Counted from the first letter of the stretch, positions 20,565 through 33,110 are shown. The stretch is 64,000 nt of DNA from Mesostigma viride (GCA_009746045.1 RPFO01000041.1:5140920-5204919); one strand, 5' to 3'. The notes: generated from the letters alone by a model not told the origin. Translations and numbers: made by a program.

Positions 20565-22202
20565 AGATGGAAAGAGAGAGCATGGATTGATAGACACGTG
20601 ACTGCGTCACGTGAGCATAAGTCCTCAGCGGGAGGGGAAGTCCTCAGTGGGAGAGGGGTGGTCCCACGCGGAATGGGGTCATTTTTTGCGCATTTTGCAA
20701 GAAAAAAACGCTAGTTTCAATCGTCCGATCGCGTTTTTTCGCGCGAATTTGGCGTCCGATCGCGTATTTTCGAGCTAATTTGGTGTCATAATGCTTAATT
20801 CATGTCAATTTGAGCGTACATTCCACATCAAGAGGCTTGAAATTTAGTAAAACATGTCAATCTAAGGGTATATTTCACATGGAGAGACTCGACAACAACC
20901 TAAACTTCGAATCTAAAACAATAGGATGAGCATTGCCAACCACATGGAGCGCTCATCATTTCCCCTCAACTTTTTTCCTGTGGGGGAGGACGGAGGGAAG
21001 TTGAAGAGGCAGTTGTACTGGATGCCGCTAGACTACGTGATAAAGGTGGCAGAGCTGACGGACAGCAAGAGGAGGAAGTCGAAAACGCAAGAGCAGATTG
21101 CGGAAGCGAAATTACGGATTAGGCCCTCAAAAAATTAAGTGCGACTGACGACCCTCCTATTGGTGTCGTATCCAGACATCTGCCCATAAAGCATCACGTC
21201 TTCTAACTTTGCATACATTGGATTCTCCGGATCCTTGTTCCCTGCCTTCATAACGGCAGAAGTCCACCCATCAGACCAAAAGGCCTCTCGTGCTCCGAAG
21301 TCTTTTTCCCCGTCCATAGTTGTCTCACTTAATAAGTCTCATTTCCAACGTGGGCTTCTCATCACCCTCATTGCCCGCCCCCTTAGCCTCTCTTCCGCCC
21401 CCTTAGCCTTCCCTCCGGAAGTGTCAGCATGTTGAGCCGCTGGTCCGAAGTCCACCGCCACATTTGCCAAGTGTAGGATCCGCTCCACATCCTCCTTACC
21501 TGCGCGCATACCGATCAACCCATCAACGAGTGACTAAAATCGAGTTATTAGAAGAAGAGGGATTGCCAAAGTTTGGATATCAAGTGAGGACACAATCCAC
21601 TCGCAGAAATTTTAGATTACCCTTCTTATAGTTTACCCTTGTTGTCTTTGCACATGGTGCGGTTCGTCCTTCAACCTCTCCTCGCAGATAGACCCGGGCT
21701 GGCATAATCTTACTACGTACTCAAGGCACGGAAAGTTGGGGGGGCAAAAGTGAAAGTTCCTGAGAGCCGACATGAAGATTCAAGGGTCGGCGGAGGAATC
21801 GGGAAGTCGTCCGTCAAATACGGTAAGCAGAGATTCTTAATACCTGGAATCGTCTTTTCGACGCACACCAAACCCGTAAAGGAAGGTTGACCTGCGTTGG
21901 ATACGTCCGATTTCTGAAATCCTGGACACGGGGGCAACTAGCAAACTACACGAAAACTCACGAAAATCGGTGTCAAATGCCTGGGCAGCAACCCAGAATT
22001 ACGGCTTGATCAGGCATTTTTTTTTTTTTTGAGAGTTTTATCGAGACAAATGAAAAAGACAATCCGAGCGTTATCCGTTCCTCGCTGCCAGATTCTACTG
22101 GATACCATGGATGCGCTGACTCGCGTTGACCAAGCTTTATTCTTTGGGTTATCGGCTTCCCAACTTTCCGTGTACTAGACTGGGCCTAAGCCTAAACATA
22201 GT
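20565..22202. other. Low-information segment with LINE tail relic and degenerate coding traces
   Basis: 20590-20630 repeats the reverse complement of the LINE A 3' end. A 70-codon frame at 20926-21138 and a 74-codon leftward frame at 21713-21937 have no motifs. Nothing else is recognisable apart from the possible pseudogene listed separately. Confidence 0.4.
21135..21535 (-). pseudogene. Possible degenerate exon, unknown protein
   Basis: Reading leftward, one frame gives a natural-looking protein (SLVDGLIGMRAGKEDVERIL ... AVDFGPAAQHAD). It is broken by a single TGA near 21335 and then continues LLSETTMDGEKDFGAREAFW ... YAKLEDVMLYGQMSGYD. Gly, Asp and Glu use looks coding-like. A GTAAGG within it might be a splice donor. 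No family recognised. Confidence 0.3.
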
Positions 22203-22292
22203 ACCTCGAGCTACCATGGTCCGGATTCTCCCGATTTCTGGCCTGCGCTGGTTGTCTCTTTGATAGTACTGCTGGTTGTCTCCTTGATAGTA
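22203..22292 (-). repeat. SINE-like dispersed repeat with duplicated end
   Basis: The plus strand carries CCATGGTCCGGATTCTCCCG, ATTTCTGGCCTGCGCTGG and TTGTCTCTTTGATA, then a second short copy of the end (CTGGTTGTCTCCTTGATA). The same sequence recurs at 29651, 50935-51044, 57066, 59136, 59397, 60110 and 60324. Confidence 0.75.
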
Positions 22293-22389
22293 CCACCGAT
22301 ACTAAATATATCCGGCCCTCGGCCACTACACATTCTCTGCTGCCCATGTGCGGCGTGAGACACAACAACAACAACAACAAGCCTAAACA

Positions 22390-22735
22390 GTACGGCGTCC
22401 AGGTCCGCGCCGACCCAGGGGCCCGCTAGCCCTCCAGGTCCACGCAGTCCTCCCGGAGCCGCGGGCAACACTCCTTAAAAGAACTTCCGCAGGTACTTAC
22501 TTACTCCTTAAAGAAGCCGGCGGTAAGGGTCCCCAAGGCCCCGAACTCCAAGACGAAGGGCACCACACGGTGGTGCCCGACATCGCCTTAGGCCGTGGGC
22601 TTGGCCCGCTCAACCCGATCCGCCGGGTAGCCCGGCCGCCGCCTGGGATGCACCAACTGAACCATGCGCACATGGCTAAGAGCCAAGGGGCGAGCCACAG
22701 AAACGTCAATGAGCAAGTGCCGGCTGTCTTATATA
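22390..22735 (-). mobile_element. Fragment of an RLE-type LINE C-terminus
   Basis: Base by base similar to 36547-36835 of the element at 36456-39913: TCCAGGTCCGCGCCGACC, CCCTCCAGGTCCA, TCCTCCCGGAGCC and so on. It carries frame-breaking differences. A (CAA)n stretch adjoins at 22359-22380. Confidence 0.8.
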
Positions 22736-22795
22736 TTTGAAACATTAAGGAGACAACCACATGGCAGCAAGTATCACGGTTTTCCATATACACCG

Positions 22796-22876
22796 TTTCC
22801 ATCCATCCATCGATCCATCGGGGTTAATGCTCCGTGACTCCCCAACGGGAGCACAAGTCTAATTAATTAATTAGTA
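22796..22876 (+). mobile_element. LINE D 3' tail
   Basis: CCATCCATCC, then GGTTAATGCTCCGTGACTCC with the CTCCCCAACGGGAG stem-loop, and a (TTAA)n tail. Same as the ends at 17431 and 59904. Confidence 0.8.
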
Positions 22877-23454
22877 TACATCCTTTCCCGTTCATCACAA
22901 CCCTCAAACTTGTACTTCTGGACTCGCCAAATCAATCAACGAGCGTCGCCCATAAAAAAGCACGACAAGGTATGACACTCCCAACATCCGACTTCAACTG
23001 TAAAATGCACGATTCGGCAATCTTCAAAACATGAAAAATGTAGTCCTCCTTGACACTGTTCCCGATTAGGGATCACGCTATGGCTTCCAACATCGCAATG
23101 TGGTCCAGCCAGTTATCTGTGTAAGCTACACTCTCGCACAACTTAATTTGCGCGCCGACGGCACCCGCACCCGCCATCTCAACACATAGCAAGCACTTAG
23201 TATGGCAAGCGGATTATGGCCTTATCCACTTAATAGCCCGCCTCACCCTTCAAAAGTTTCATTACCGTCAATGTCTCGGGCTGCACATAACACAACAAAA
23301 ACACAGTCACGCATACCGTCGTCAAGCACCTGTAGTCTACGACGCGTCGCTCGAAAACATTTACAAAAAATGATGCAAAGCAACGGAGGCATTTCGAAAG
23401 TATTCGACGAATCAAGTACCCCCGCACAAAAGCATGTTTCACAACCTCGAATTG

Positions 23455-23995
23455 GGGAGGGGTCTCGCTGCAGCTAGACCCTTCCGTGAACGCAAAAAAT
23501 AAACATCGAATAAGTGGGAGGTCTTCCTGCAACTAGACCCCTCAAATCATACAAAGATGAAACATTGAAGTTGGGAGGGGTCTAGCTGCAGCTAGACCCT
23601 TACAGGAATGCGAAAAAACAACCAATAATTGGGAGGGTCTACCTGCAGCTAGACCCTTACATGCAATCAAAAAGGATGAAACCTTGGAAGTTGGGTGGGG
23701 TCTAGCTGCAGCTAGACCCTTACAGGAATGCGAAAAAACAACCAATAATTGGGAGGGTCTACCTGCAGCTAGACCCTTACATGCAATCAAAAAGGATGAA
23801 ACCAGGGAAGTTGGGAGGGGTCTAGCTGCAGCTAGACCCTTACAAGAATGCGAAAAAACAACCAATAATTGGGAGGGTCTACCTGCAGCTAGACCCTTAC
23901 ATGCAATCAAAAAGGATGAAACCTGGGAAGTTGGGAGGGGTCTAGCTGCAGCTAGACCCTTACAGGAATTCGAGAACTTTATCACAAATGAGTAA
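23455..23995. repeat. 120-bp tandem array, left arm of the foldback element
   Basis: Units start at about 23572, 23692, 23812 and 23932, plus degenerate outer units. Each contains the palindrome GGTCTAGCTGCAGCTAGACC and a half-related GGGTCTACCTGCAGCTAGAC separated by AAAAAACAACCAATAATTGG. The period is divisible by three, so frames stay open (repeating GLAAARPL), but I see no evidence of coding. Confidence 0.9.
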
Positions 23996-24029
23996 CATCG
24001 TCTCTCTGCAAAGAGACCCTTGCCAAACA

Positions 24030-25208
24030 TGCAAGGACTGGCGTGGGTGTGCTGGGTGGGATGCGTGGGTGTGGTGGGCATGTGTGCGTGGGTGTGGTGG
24101 TGGGCTAGCATGTGTGCGTGGGTGTGGTGGGTGGCTGGCATGCGTGCGTGGGTGTGGTGGGTGGGTGGCATGCGTGCGTGGGTGTGGTGGGTGCCTGGCA
24201 TGCGTGCATGGGTGTGATGGGTGGCTGGCCTGCGTGCGTGGGTGTGGTGGGTGGCTGGCATGCGTGCGTGAATGTGGTGGTGGGCTAGCATGCGCGCGTG
24301 GATGTGGTGGTGGGCTGGCCTGCGTGCGTGGGTGTCTGGGGTGGCTGGCATGCGTGCGTGGGTGTGGTGGGTGGCTGGCATGCGTGCGTGAATGTGGTGG
24401 TGGGCTAGCATGCGTGCGTGGGTGTGGTGGATGGCTGGCATGCGTGCGTGGGTGTGGTGAATGGCTGGCATGCATGTGTGGGTGTGGTGGTGGGCTAGCA
24501 TACGTGCGTGGGTGTCGCGGGTGGCTGGCATGCGTGCATGGGTGTGGTGGGTGGCATGCTTGCGTGCGTGGGTGTGGTGGATGGCTGCCATGCGTGCGTG
24601 GGTGTGGTGGATGCGTGCATGGGTGTGGTGGGTGGCTGGCATGCGTGCGTGGGTGTGGTGGATGCGTGGCATGCCTGTGTGGGTGTGGTGGTGGGCTGGC
24701 ATGCGTGCGTGTGGTGGTGGGCTGGCATGCATGCGTGGGGTGTGTGTGGTGGCTGGCAGGCCTGTGTGCGTGGGTGTGGTGGTGGATGCATGGCATGCGT
24801 GCGTGGGTGTGGTGGATGGCTGGCATGCGTGCGTGGGTGTGGTGGTGGGCTGGCATGCGTGCGTGGGTGTGTTGGATGGGTAGCATGCGTGCGTGGGTGT
24901 GGTGGGTGGCTGGCCTGCGTGCGTGGGTGTGGTGGATGGCTGGCTTGCGTGCGTGGGTGTGGTGGATGTGTGCGTGGGTGTGGTGGGTGGCTGGCATACG
25001 TGCGTGGGTGTGGTGGGTGGCTGGCATGCGTGCATGGGTGTGGTGGGTGGCTGGCATGCGTGCGTGGGTGTGGTGGGTGGCTGGCATGCGTGCGTGGGTG
25101 TGTTGGATGGGTGGCATGCGTGCGTGGGTGTGTTGGATGGGTGGCATGCGTGCGTGGGTGTGTCGGATGGGTGGCATGTGTGCGTGGGTGTGGTGGTGGA
25201 TGCGTGGC
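24030..25208. repeat. 30-bp minisatellite, left arm
   Basis: Units of GTGCGTGGGTGTGGTGGGTG plus GCTGGCATGC, about 39 copies with scattered variants. Confidence 0.95.
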
Positions 25209-26821
25209 ATGCGGGAAGTGACGCAACGAATGTTATGGCCGAGCAAACTGGGCCTCCTTGCCCGTGGCTGACGGAAATACAATTCAAACAGACGGCCTCA
25301 AAGCATAGTAATGAATGCAACGACGTTCAAAAGCGTCCCAGATCGACATGAAAAGAAACCGAGCGCTAAAGCCGGTAGAATACATGCATGGCGGGACATG
25401 ATGTATTGGAAAAGCCTGGTTGCCTCCGTATCCGCTCCTGACGTGAACAAATGGAAAGAGACCGCCTGGAAGCCAACATATGCATGCGCCACTGTTCCGA
25501 AGCCCAGCAAACACGAACAGAGCTTACCCAGGCGTCATTCCGGGTGCCACCATCTTACCCTGACAGTCGTCATCCTAGCAACCTCTAGCAGAGCTTACGG
25601 CCCCCACAGTCCAGGAGTTTCCATGACCCATCATAACGTACCTCAGCATCGGTGACTTTAAAACCACGCTTCTAAGCGTACAAGAATACCACTAGCTTTC
25701 CTGTAACAAACATGACCAACTGAGCACGTCGCTGTCGACAGCCATACCATTTGTCCAGCGGCCATTTGCGACGCGATGCAATTGATGTGCATTATTTTGC
25801 TGGGCCCGTGGGCCACATCGCCGTCAACGGCTCAACGCTGCGCTCTGGTGGGTCTTCACGTGTGGACGTCAGCCTTCAAGTGTCGTCCAATCTGCTTTCT
25901 CGGTTTCGAAAAATTTGGTCGAGACGATTGCCATCGGCGCCGCGCTTCCACTTTCCGGCGACTGCGAGGATGCCACGTTACCGTTTTCTACCCTTTTACA
26001 GCCGTACGCTTTGCGACCGTTTTCATTACTAGTGTTCCTTTGGAATACGACATTATTAGTAACCGAGCAAGAAGATTGGACGACACTCGAGGGCTGACGG
26101 TTCACACGTAAAAACTCAAAGCGCAGCGTTGAGCCGTTGACGGCGATGATTGTGGCCCACGGGCCCAACAAAATGATGCACATCACAATTCTAACAAAAA
26201 CCAGCAGCCTACCTATTACCTACCCAACCCTAATTGCATCACGCTGCAAATGGCCACGGGATTACGGTATGGCTGTCGATAGGAAAGTGTTCAGTTCGTC
26301 ATGCCGTTGGGAAAGCTAGCTCTCTTTTTGTGCGCTTAGGAGCGCGGTTTTAAAATCACCGATGCTTAGGTACGTAATGATGGGTCATGCAAGCTCCTGG
26401 ACTGTGGGGGCCGTAAGCTCTTGGAGAGGTTGCTGGGATGACGACTGTCAGGGTAAGACGGTGGCACCCGGAATGACGCCTGGGTAAGCTGCATTTTTGT
26501 TTTCTGGGCTTTGGAACGGTGTCGCCTGCATATGTTGGCTTCCAGGCGGTCTCTTTCCATTTGTTCACGTCAGGAGCGGATACGAAGGCAACCAGGCTTT
26601 TCCAATACATCATGCCCCGCCATGCATATATTCCGATATGCATATATTCCACTGTATTTTGCGCTCGGTTTCGTTTTATTTCGATTTGGGACGCTTTTGA
26701 ACGTCGTTGCATGCATTACCATGCTTCGAGGCCGTCTGTTTGAGGTGTGTTTCCGTCAGCAACGGGAAAGGAGGCCCAGTTTGCTCGGCCATAACATTCG
26801 TTGCGTCACTTCCCGCAAGGC
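25209..26821. repeat. Inner arms and loop of the foldback element
   Basis: 25209-25908 is mirrored by 26063-26821: CAACGAATGTTATGGCC, GAACAAATGGAAAGAGACC, CAGTCGTCATCC, GGCCCGTGGGCCACA and CGCCGTCAACGGCTCAACGC each occur inverted on the other side. The loop 25909-26062 is unique. Arms differ by scattered substitutions, so they are not a recent duplication. Confidence 0.8.
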
Positions 26822-27175
26822 AGGTATGACTCCCGCTCTTTGTTTATGTATTTCGATTATGGACAACGCCTTTTTATTCTCTTACCAGCAACCGGGCAGT
26901 GTTTTTCCGTTGTGTTTCGGTCAGCAACGCTTACCGAGCATCTCTGGTGCGTTATTCCCTGTCACGCAGATATTCCTTCGTTCTTCTAACTGGGGTCTGT
27001 TGTATTTCGATTGTAAGTTTTATGAAATTCCCATCAACTGATTTGTTGGCATATTTTGGCTGTTGCACTTACTGCATGCAACTTTGGATAGGCAACGATT
27101 AATAGCTATTATATATTATGTTTGGTAACTATATGTCCTTTTTAAAACTATATTATTCTCAGTATATAAACGCCA
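26822..27175. other. Extra 350 bp in the right foldback arm
   Basis: On the left arm the minisatellite directly adjoins AGTGACGCAACG. On the right, 350 bp intervene, A/T-rich and containing TCAGCAACG motifs like the neighbouring arm. It may be an insertion or a segment lost on the left. No gene seen. Confidence 0.5.
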
Positions 27176-28295
27176 GCCCCCCCAACACACCCAGGCACGC
27201 ATGCCACCCATCCAACACACCCACGCACGCATGCCAGCCACCCACCACACCCACACACGCATGCCAGCCACCCACCACACCCACGCACGCATGCCAGCCA
27301 CCCACCACCCCACGCACGCATGCCAGCCACCCACCACACCCACGCACGCATGCCAGCCACCCACCACACCCACGCACGCATGCCAGCCACCCACCACACC
27401 CACGCACGCATGCCAGCCCACCACCACACCCACACACGCATGCCAGCCATCCATTACACCCATGCACGCATGCCAGCCATCCAACACACCCACGCGCGCA
27501 TGCCAGCCCACCACCACACCCACGCACGCATGCCAGCCCAACACCACATCCACGCATGCATGCCAGCCACCCACGCACGCATGCCAGCCACCCACCACAC
27601 CCATGCACGCATGCCACCCATCCACCACACCCACGCACGCATGCCAGCCATCCACCACACCCACGCACGCATGCCAGCCCACCACCACACCCACGCACGC
27701 ATGCTAGCCCACCACCACATTCACGCACGCATCCCAGCCACCCACCACAACCAGGCACGCATGCCAGGCACCCAACACACCCACGCACACATGCCAGGCA
27801 CCCAACACATCCACTCACGCATGCCAGCCCACCACCACACTCACGCACGCATGCTAGCCCACCCGCGCACGCATGCCAGCCATCCACCGCACCCATGCAC
27901 GCATGCCACGCATCCACCACACCCACGCACGCATGCCAGCCATCCACCACACCCACGCACGCATGCCAGCCCACCACCACACCCACGCACGCATGCTAGC
28001 CCACCACCACATTCACGCACGCATGCCAGCCACCCACCACAACCAGGCACGCATGCCAGGCACCCACCACACCCACGCACACATGCCAGGCACCCACCAC
28101 ATCCACGCACGCATGCCAGCCCACCACCACACTCACGCACGCATGCTAGCCCACCCGCGCACGCATGCCAGCCTTCCACCGCACCCACGCACGCATGCCA
28201 CGCATCCACCACACCCACGCACGCCATGGCAGCCACCCACCACACGCACGCATCCACCACACCCACGCACGCATGCGACACACCCATGCCAGTCC
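27176..28295. repeat. 30-bp minisatellite, right arm (inverted)
   Basis: Reverse complement of the left array (CACGCACGCATGCCAGCC units). It contains an internal duplication: the block 27640-27860 recurs at about 27940-28160 with small changes. Confidence 0.95.
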
Positions 28296-28359
28296 TCACA
28301 TGATTGGATTAGGTCTCTCTTCAGATCTGCTCCCATGAATTTGTGATAGAATTCTTGCC

Positions 28360-29005
28360 TTCGTTGAAGGGTCTACCTGCAGAGAGACCCCTCCCAACTT
28401 CCAAGGTTTCATCCTTTTTGATTGCTTGTAAGGGTCTAGCTGCAGGTAGACCCTCCCAATTATTGGTTGTTTTTTCGCATTCCTGTAAGGGTCTAGCTGC
28501 AGCTAGACCCCACCCAACTTCCAAGGTTTCATCCTTTTTGATTGCATGTAAGGGTCTAGCTGCAGGTAGACCCTCCCAATTATTGGTTGTTTTTTCGCAT
28601 TCCTGTAAGGGTCTAGCTGCAGCTAGACCCCTCCCAACTTCCAAGGTTTCATCCTTTTTGATTGCATGTAAGGGTCTAGCTGCAGGTAGACCCTCCCAAT
28701 TATTGGTTGTTTTTTCGCATTCCTGTAAGGGTCTAGCTGCAGCTAGACCCCTCCCAACTTCCAAGGTTTCATCCTTTTTGATTGCATGTAAGGGTATAGC
28801 TGCAGGTAGACCCTCCCAATTATTGGTTGTTTTTTCGCATTCCTGTAAGGGTCTAGCTGCAGCTAGACCCCTCCCAACTTCAATGTTTCATCTTTGTATG
28901 ATTTGAGGGGTCTAGCTGCAGGAAGACCTCCCAGTTATTCGATGTTTATTTTTTGCGTTCACGGAAGGGTCTAGCTGCAGCGAGACCCCTCCCAACTTGG
29001 AGGTT
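28360..29005. repeat. 120-bp tandem array, right arm (inverted)
   Basis: Reverse complement of the array at 23455-23995, with about five units. The degenerate outer units match the left outer units. Confidence 0.9.
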
Positions 29006-29115
29006 GCGAAAAAATTGTTTCTCAGGTCTACATGATTCTTACGGATACTTTCGAAATTGCTCCATGGCTTTGTATCATTTGCTGCAGATGTCTTGGAACG
29101 ATGCGTCCTATTATT

Positions 29116-29694
29116 CAAAGGCCAAGGCCACCAATGTTTCACCGCAAACAGTGAGCCCCCCGGGATCTCCGGATTAGGTGGGGAAGGTTCCAGAGGACGT
29201 TCCAGCCTTGCCTCCTCGTGCGTCCCCTCAGACGCATTAGGGGTCTGTCATGTCCGTTAGGTCTCCAGCTCCGGCCACACTGCCCGCATCGTTAATTTTG
29301 ATTTAGCCGAAAGGCCCTTCGGAATTAGACGATAGCGTTTTATTAGCTGCAAGTGCTACTGTGCCCGTGCAAATAAATAATTAGTAGCTTGTTTTTTTTG
29401 TTAACGAACAACTCTTGAACTTGCTGCGCAACTTAATAATTCTTTGTTTGTTTGGTATAACCCAACGGAAGGGGGAGTTGAGGCACGCATGTTGAGAACG
29501 GGGAGGTTAAGTGTGAAGTTGCACACACCATATGGTAGAATCGATGTTGAGCAAGTGGGCGAGGGTCTAGCTGCAGAGAGTCCTCAATTGCAATTATTTT
29601 CGTTTCGCTTTGTGCAAGTATTCCAATTGGAGTTGAATTCGGAAATATATACCTGCGCTGGTTGTCTCCTTGATAAGCCGACTCAGTACAGTCG
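29116..29694. other. Unassigned; SINE-like end and a single foldback-type motif
   Basis: 29651-29676 is the end of the dispersed SINE-like repeat (CTGCGCTGGTTGTCTCCTTG). 29563-29580 holds GAGGGTCTAGCTGCAGAGAG, related to the 120-bp unit. Otherwise nothing recognised. Confidence 0.4.
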
Positions 29695-29900
29695 AGTGTG
29701 ATGGGATGGATGGCGCTTATTATCGAAGTCCTAGTGACAGGGGTATGTGGGCACCACGGCCCGAATCTGGGGTACTGTGAATGCCTCCCACCGGCTTGGG
29801 GGTGTCACACGCGGAGCCCCCACTGGCTTGGGGGTGGTCTCCTTCATTACTAATTGCCACCTATCCTTGCGAACAATTGGCCCCCAGATTACAGACACAT
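29695..29900 (-). mobile_element. LINE A 3'-end fragment
   Basis: Reverse complement of the end of LINE A: GTCCTAGTGACAGGGGTATG, CACCACGGCCCGAAT, ACGCGGAGCCCCCAC, GGGGGTGGTCTCCTTCAT, CTATCCTTGCG. Diverged. 29901-30578 shows no gene. Confidence 0.75.
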
Positions 29901-30578
29901 CGATGGATTACGACACTACTTTGCAATACTCGTCGCAAATGAGGGACGTCTTGAAGTCACATGTGACGGGATGGGCCGCGGCAACAGGGGTTATAATTTT
30001 GCTGCTGTTGTTCGAAGGGGCGCACTTTGACATGTATTTTCTACACTTTGACATGTATGCTCGGTTTCTTTCAAAGCACACCTAGTCAATGTTTGCGGTG
30101 CATGGTTCACGCACGAGATGAAGGAGCAAGAGGTGGCCCGGAACGAGGGTGAGTAAAGGTGAGTCGTTTTTTGTTGAATTGAGGGAATTACTATTCTATG
30201 CGGTCAAGATAGAGCCATCAGGTTTCTTCCTAGTATTCTGATCCTAGTATTGTTGGTGATGGTTGTTGTGAAGCCTCTTTTTGCAGCGCGACCTTGATTT
30301 TATTATTTAAGTTATGTAAATGATATAGGCAACGGACGAACTGAAGTGCACGCGATAGCAGGAACGGTAGTAGTCTGAAAGACTTCGACAATTTCCGTCA
30401 TCAGGTTGTCCCCGCACCTTTTTGTAGGCACATTGCCTTGTCAATTAGTACATGCAAATATATATACGATTCCATCAAACTTTTTTTAGAGTTTGTTGAT
30501 TCCCTGAATTGATAGTAAAAAGCTGCTAGCAGGCCATGGAGACGAATTGTATTAGTGCAGGCCACGCACGAATTTTGA

Positions 30579-30860
30579 AGTGGCCCGCCGAGCGGCTGTA
30601 CAATTTTTCCCAGTGAGCGCGCTGCCAAGTGTACTTGTGGGCAAATTTTTAAGTGCCCCGTCACTTCGAGGTATTAAAAATTAGGCTACGGTACGAATTC
30701 AGCGAATTTCAGAGAATTTTCAGTCGAACGAAAGGAAGTGACGCCAACTGCCAAAAAGTTTCTGTTACGAATTTTCTAGTCCAACACTTGGCGCAAAAGG
30801 AAGTGACGGCCAAAACGTTTCCGCTACAAAAATTTCAGTCCCTGAGGCATGGGACAAAGT
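30579..30860 (+). mobile_element. Truncated copy of the AAGTGGCC-ended MITE
   Basis: Starts AAGTGGCCCGCCGAGCGGCT and follows 46734-46960 closely through CAATTTTTCCCAGTGAGCG and the GGAAGTGACG repeats. It then diverges, and no matching right end is found. Up to 31212 only purine-rich sequence remains. Confidence 0.8.
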
Positions 30861-31212
30861 GCACGCGACAGCAGGAAAAGGTCAAGTTAAATAAAACTGG
30901 CGCAAAGTCCGGCCGGCGGAAAATTCGCTCGGCTGCAAAAAATTCGGCAAGAATTTCGGCGCAATGTCCGGTTTTCGGACGATTGAAACTAGCGTTTTTT
31001 TCTTGCAAAAATCTACCCCATTCCGCGTGGGACCACCCAGAGCATGGATGGTTAGGGGGAAAGAAAAAACGAAACAAAAAAACATAAAGTCAAAAGAAAA
31101 GGTTAAAGCGATAATAGTAATAATAAAGAAGAATGGGGGGGGGGGGGGGGAGGGGAAAGAAGAAGAATAAACAATGGGGTACGTAAATCGAGGTCATTGC
31201 TGGGCCCTATAT

Positions 31213-31607
31213 TTGTAATATATTTAAAAAAAATTAAATTATAACATGCCTCCGTGGGGAGGTCATGTAGCACATATTTCATGATGGATGGGGTGGAGGA
31301 AGCCGCGTGATCGAACTATCCTAACTCTATCTAGAAAATCCTAACTACACTACTCATCAAAACGCCTCCTCCGCTTGGGGGGAGGTGGCTTGCCCACAGG
31401 GTCGGGCGTGTGCGCCTTGACAATCTTCTTCCACCGCGTCTTGTCCTGCATGGCAGTCCAAAGACGGGAGAGAGAGTGGATGCGGTGCTCAAACTGGGCT
31501 GGGACCACTAGGTCGTCCAGCAACATCTGAACGTAGTTGGTGACAGGTTTCCCTACCCTTTTGGGAATGTCCGCGGGGCCAGGCCAGGTCAGAATGTGCC
31601 GCCCTGG
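31213..31607 (-). mobile_element. LINE B 3' end, left of large DNA element 2
   Basis: (TTTAA)n tail, UTR and C-terminal coding region (KRRRR ... PVGKPPPP ... LWTAMQDKTRW ... LLDDLVVP), interrupted at 31607 by the 10.7-kb element. It continues at 42304. Confidence 0.85.
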
Positions 31608-31637
31608 AGGGGATTCATAAGTGTTTGCTCAATTTCA
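31608..31637 (+). repeat. Left TIR of large DNA element 2
   Basis: Matches the reverse complement of 42274-42303 at 29 of 30 positions. Confidence 0.9.
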
Positions 31638-31694
31638 TAAATTTTACTCAATTTTTCCACATGTGATTAAATCCTTATATTTGTCAATAAAGCA

Positions 31695-33110
31695 GGGGTC
31701 ATCCAGCCTTCAGACCATGAAAATAGACCACCCACAAAAATTGGGCTCATTCTGAGCTCAAATGGTGACATGTGACAGCATACATGTGCAGTTTTTCGTC
31801 ATTTTCCCCCTTTTCTTACATGAAACAAATATGAATAGTGAACAAATGAACTCATATCAGGATGGGTTCTTGCAGGCAGCATCTAGACCATGAAAATAGA
31901 CCACCCACAAAAATTGGGCTCATTCTGAGCTCAAATGGTGACATGTGACAGCATACATGTGCAGTTTTTCGTCATTTTCCCCCTTTTCTTACATGAAACA
32001 AATATGAACAGTGAACAAATGAACTCATATCAGGATGGGTTCTTGCAGGCAGCATCTAGACCATGAAAATAGACCACCCACAAAAGTTGGGCTCATTCTG
32101 AGCTCAAATGGTGACATGTGACCGCATACATGTGCAGTTTTTCGTCATTTTCCCCCTTTTCTTACATGAAACAAATATGAATAGTGAACAAATGAACTCA
32201 TATCAGGCTGGGTTCTTGCAGGCAGCATCTAGACCATGAAAATAGACCACCCACAAAAATTGGGCTCATTCTGAGCTCAAATGGTGACATGTGACAGCAT
32301 ACATGTGCAGTTTTTCGTCATTTTCCCCCTTTTCTTACATGAAACAAATATGAACAGTGAACAAATGAACTCATATCAGGCTGGGTTCTTGCAGGCAGCA
32401 TCTAGACCATGAAAATAGACCACTCACAAAAATTGGGCTCATTCTGAGCTCAAATGGTGACATGTGACAGCATACATGTGCAGTTTTTCGTCATTTTCCC
32501 CCTTTTCTTACATGAAACAAATATGAACAGTGAACAAATGAACTCATATCAGGCTGGATTCTTGCAGGCAGCATCTAGACCATGAAAATAGACCACCCAC
32601 AAAAATTGGGCTCATTCTGAGCTCAAATGGTGACATGTGACAGCATACATGTGCAGTTTTTCGTCATTTTCCCCCTTTTCTTACATGAAACAAATATGAA
32701 CAGTGAACAAATGAACTCATATCAGGCTGGGTTCTTGCAGGCAGCATTTAGACCATGAAAATAGACCACCCACAAAAATTGGGCTCATTCTGAGCTCAAA
32801 TGGTGACATGTGACAGCATACATGTGCAGTTTTTCGTCATTTTCCCCCTTTTCTTACATGAAACAAATATGAACAGTAAACAAATGAACTCATTTCAGGC
32901 TGGATTCTTGCAGGCAGCATCTAGACCATGAAAATAGACCACCCACAAAAATTGGGCTCATTCTGAGCTCAAATGGTGACACGTGACAGCATACATGTGC
33001 AGTTTTTCGTCATTTTCCCCCTTTTCTTACATGAAACAAATATGAATATTGAACAAATGAACTCAGATCAGGCTGGAAACTTGTAAGCAGCATGTAGACC
33101 ATCAAAATAG
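31695..33110 (+). repeat. 173-bp satellite array, left
   Basis: About eight units marked by AGACCATGAAAATAGACCAC at about 31710, 31886, 32059, 32232, 32405, 32578, 32751 and 32926, with a degenerate last unit near 33097. Each unit also contains GAGCTCAAATGGTGACATGT and TTACATGAAACAAATATGAA. Homogeneous. Confidence 0.95.

Larger units (their letters stand above)
23310..29115. mobile_element. Foldback element, 5.8 kb, inverted arms around a ~155-bp loop
   Basis: The left arm (about 23310-25908) and the right arm (about 26063-29115) are inverted copies in the same block order: diverged outer end, 120-bp tandem array, 30-bp minisatellite, about 700 bp of unique sequence, then the loop 25909-26062. 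Similarity continues beyond the arrays at both outer ends (TTTCGAAAGTAT) and fades near 23310 and 29115. The right arm has an extra 350 bp (26822-27175). Long inverted arms made of tandem repeats are typical of foldback transposons. No transposase is visible. Confidence 0.75.

Noticed and set aside
23542-25320. A 592-codon leftward frame across both arrays of the foldback element
   Set aside because: Periods of 30 and 120 bp are multiples of three, so several frames stay open on both strands by construction; no non-repeat domain is present.
27118-28346. Several Thr/His/Pro-rich or Trp/Val/Gly-rich frames of 150-330 codons
   Set aside because: Products of the 30-bp minisatellite; both strands and several frames are open.
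31695-33110. Regular 173-bp repeats as a possible centromere
   Set aside because: Only about eight units bounded by a TIR with a target duplication; it belongs to a mobile element.
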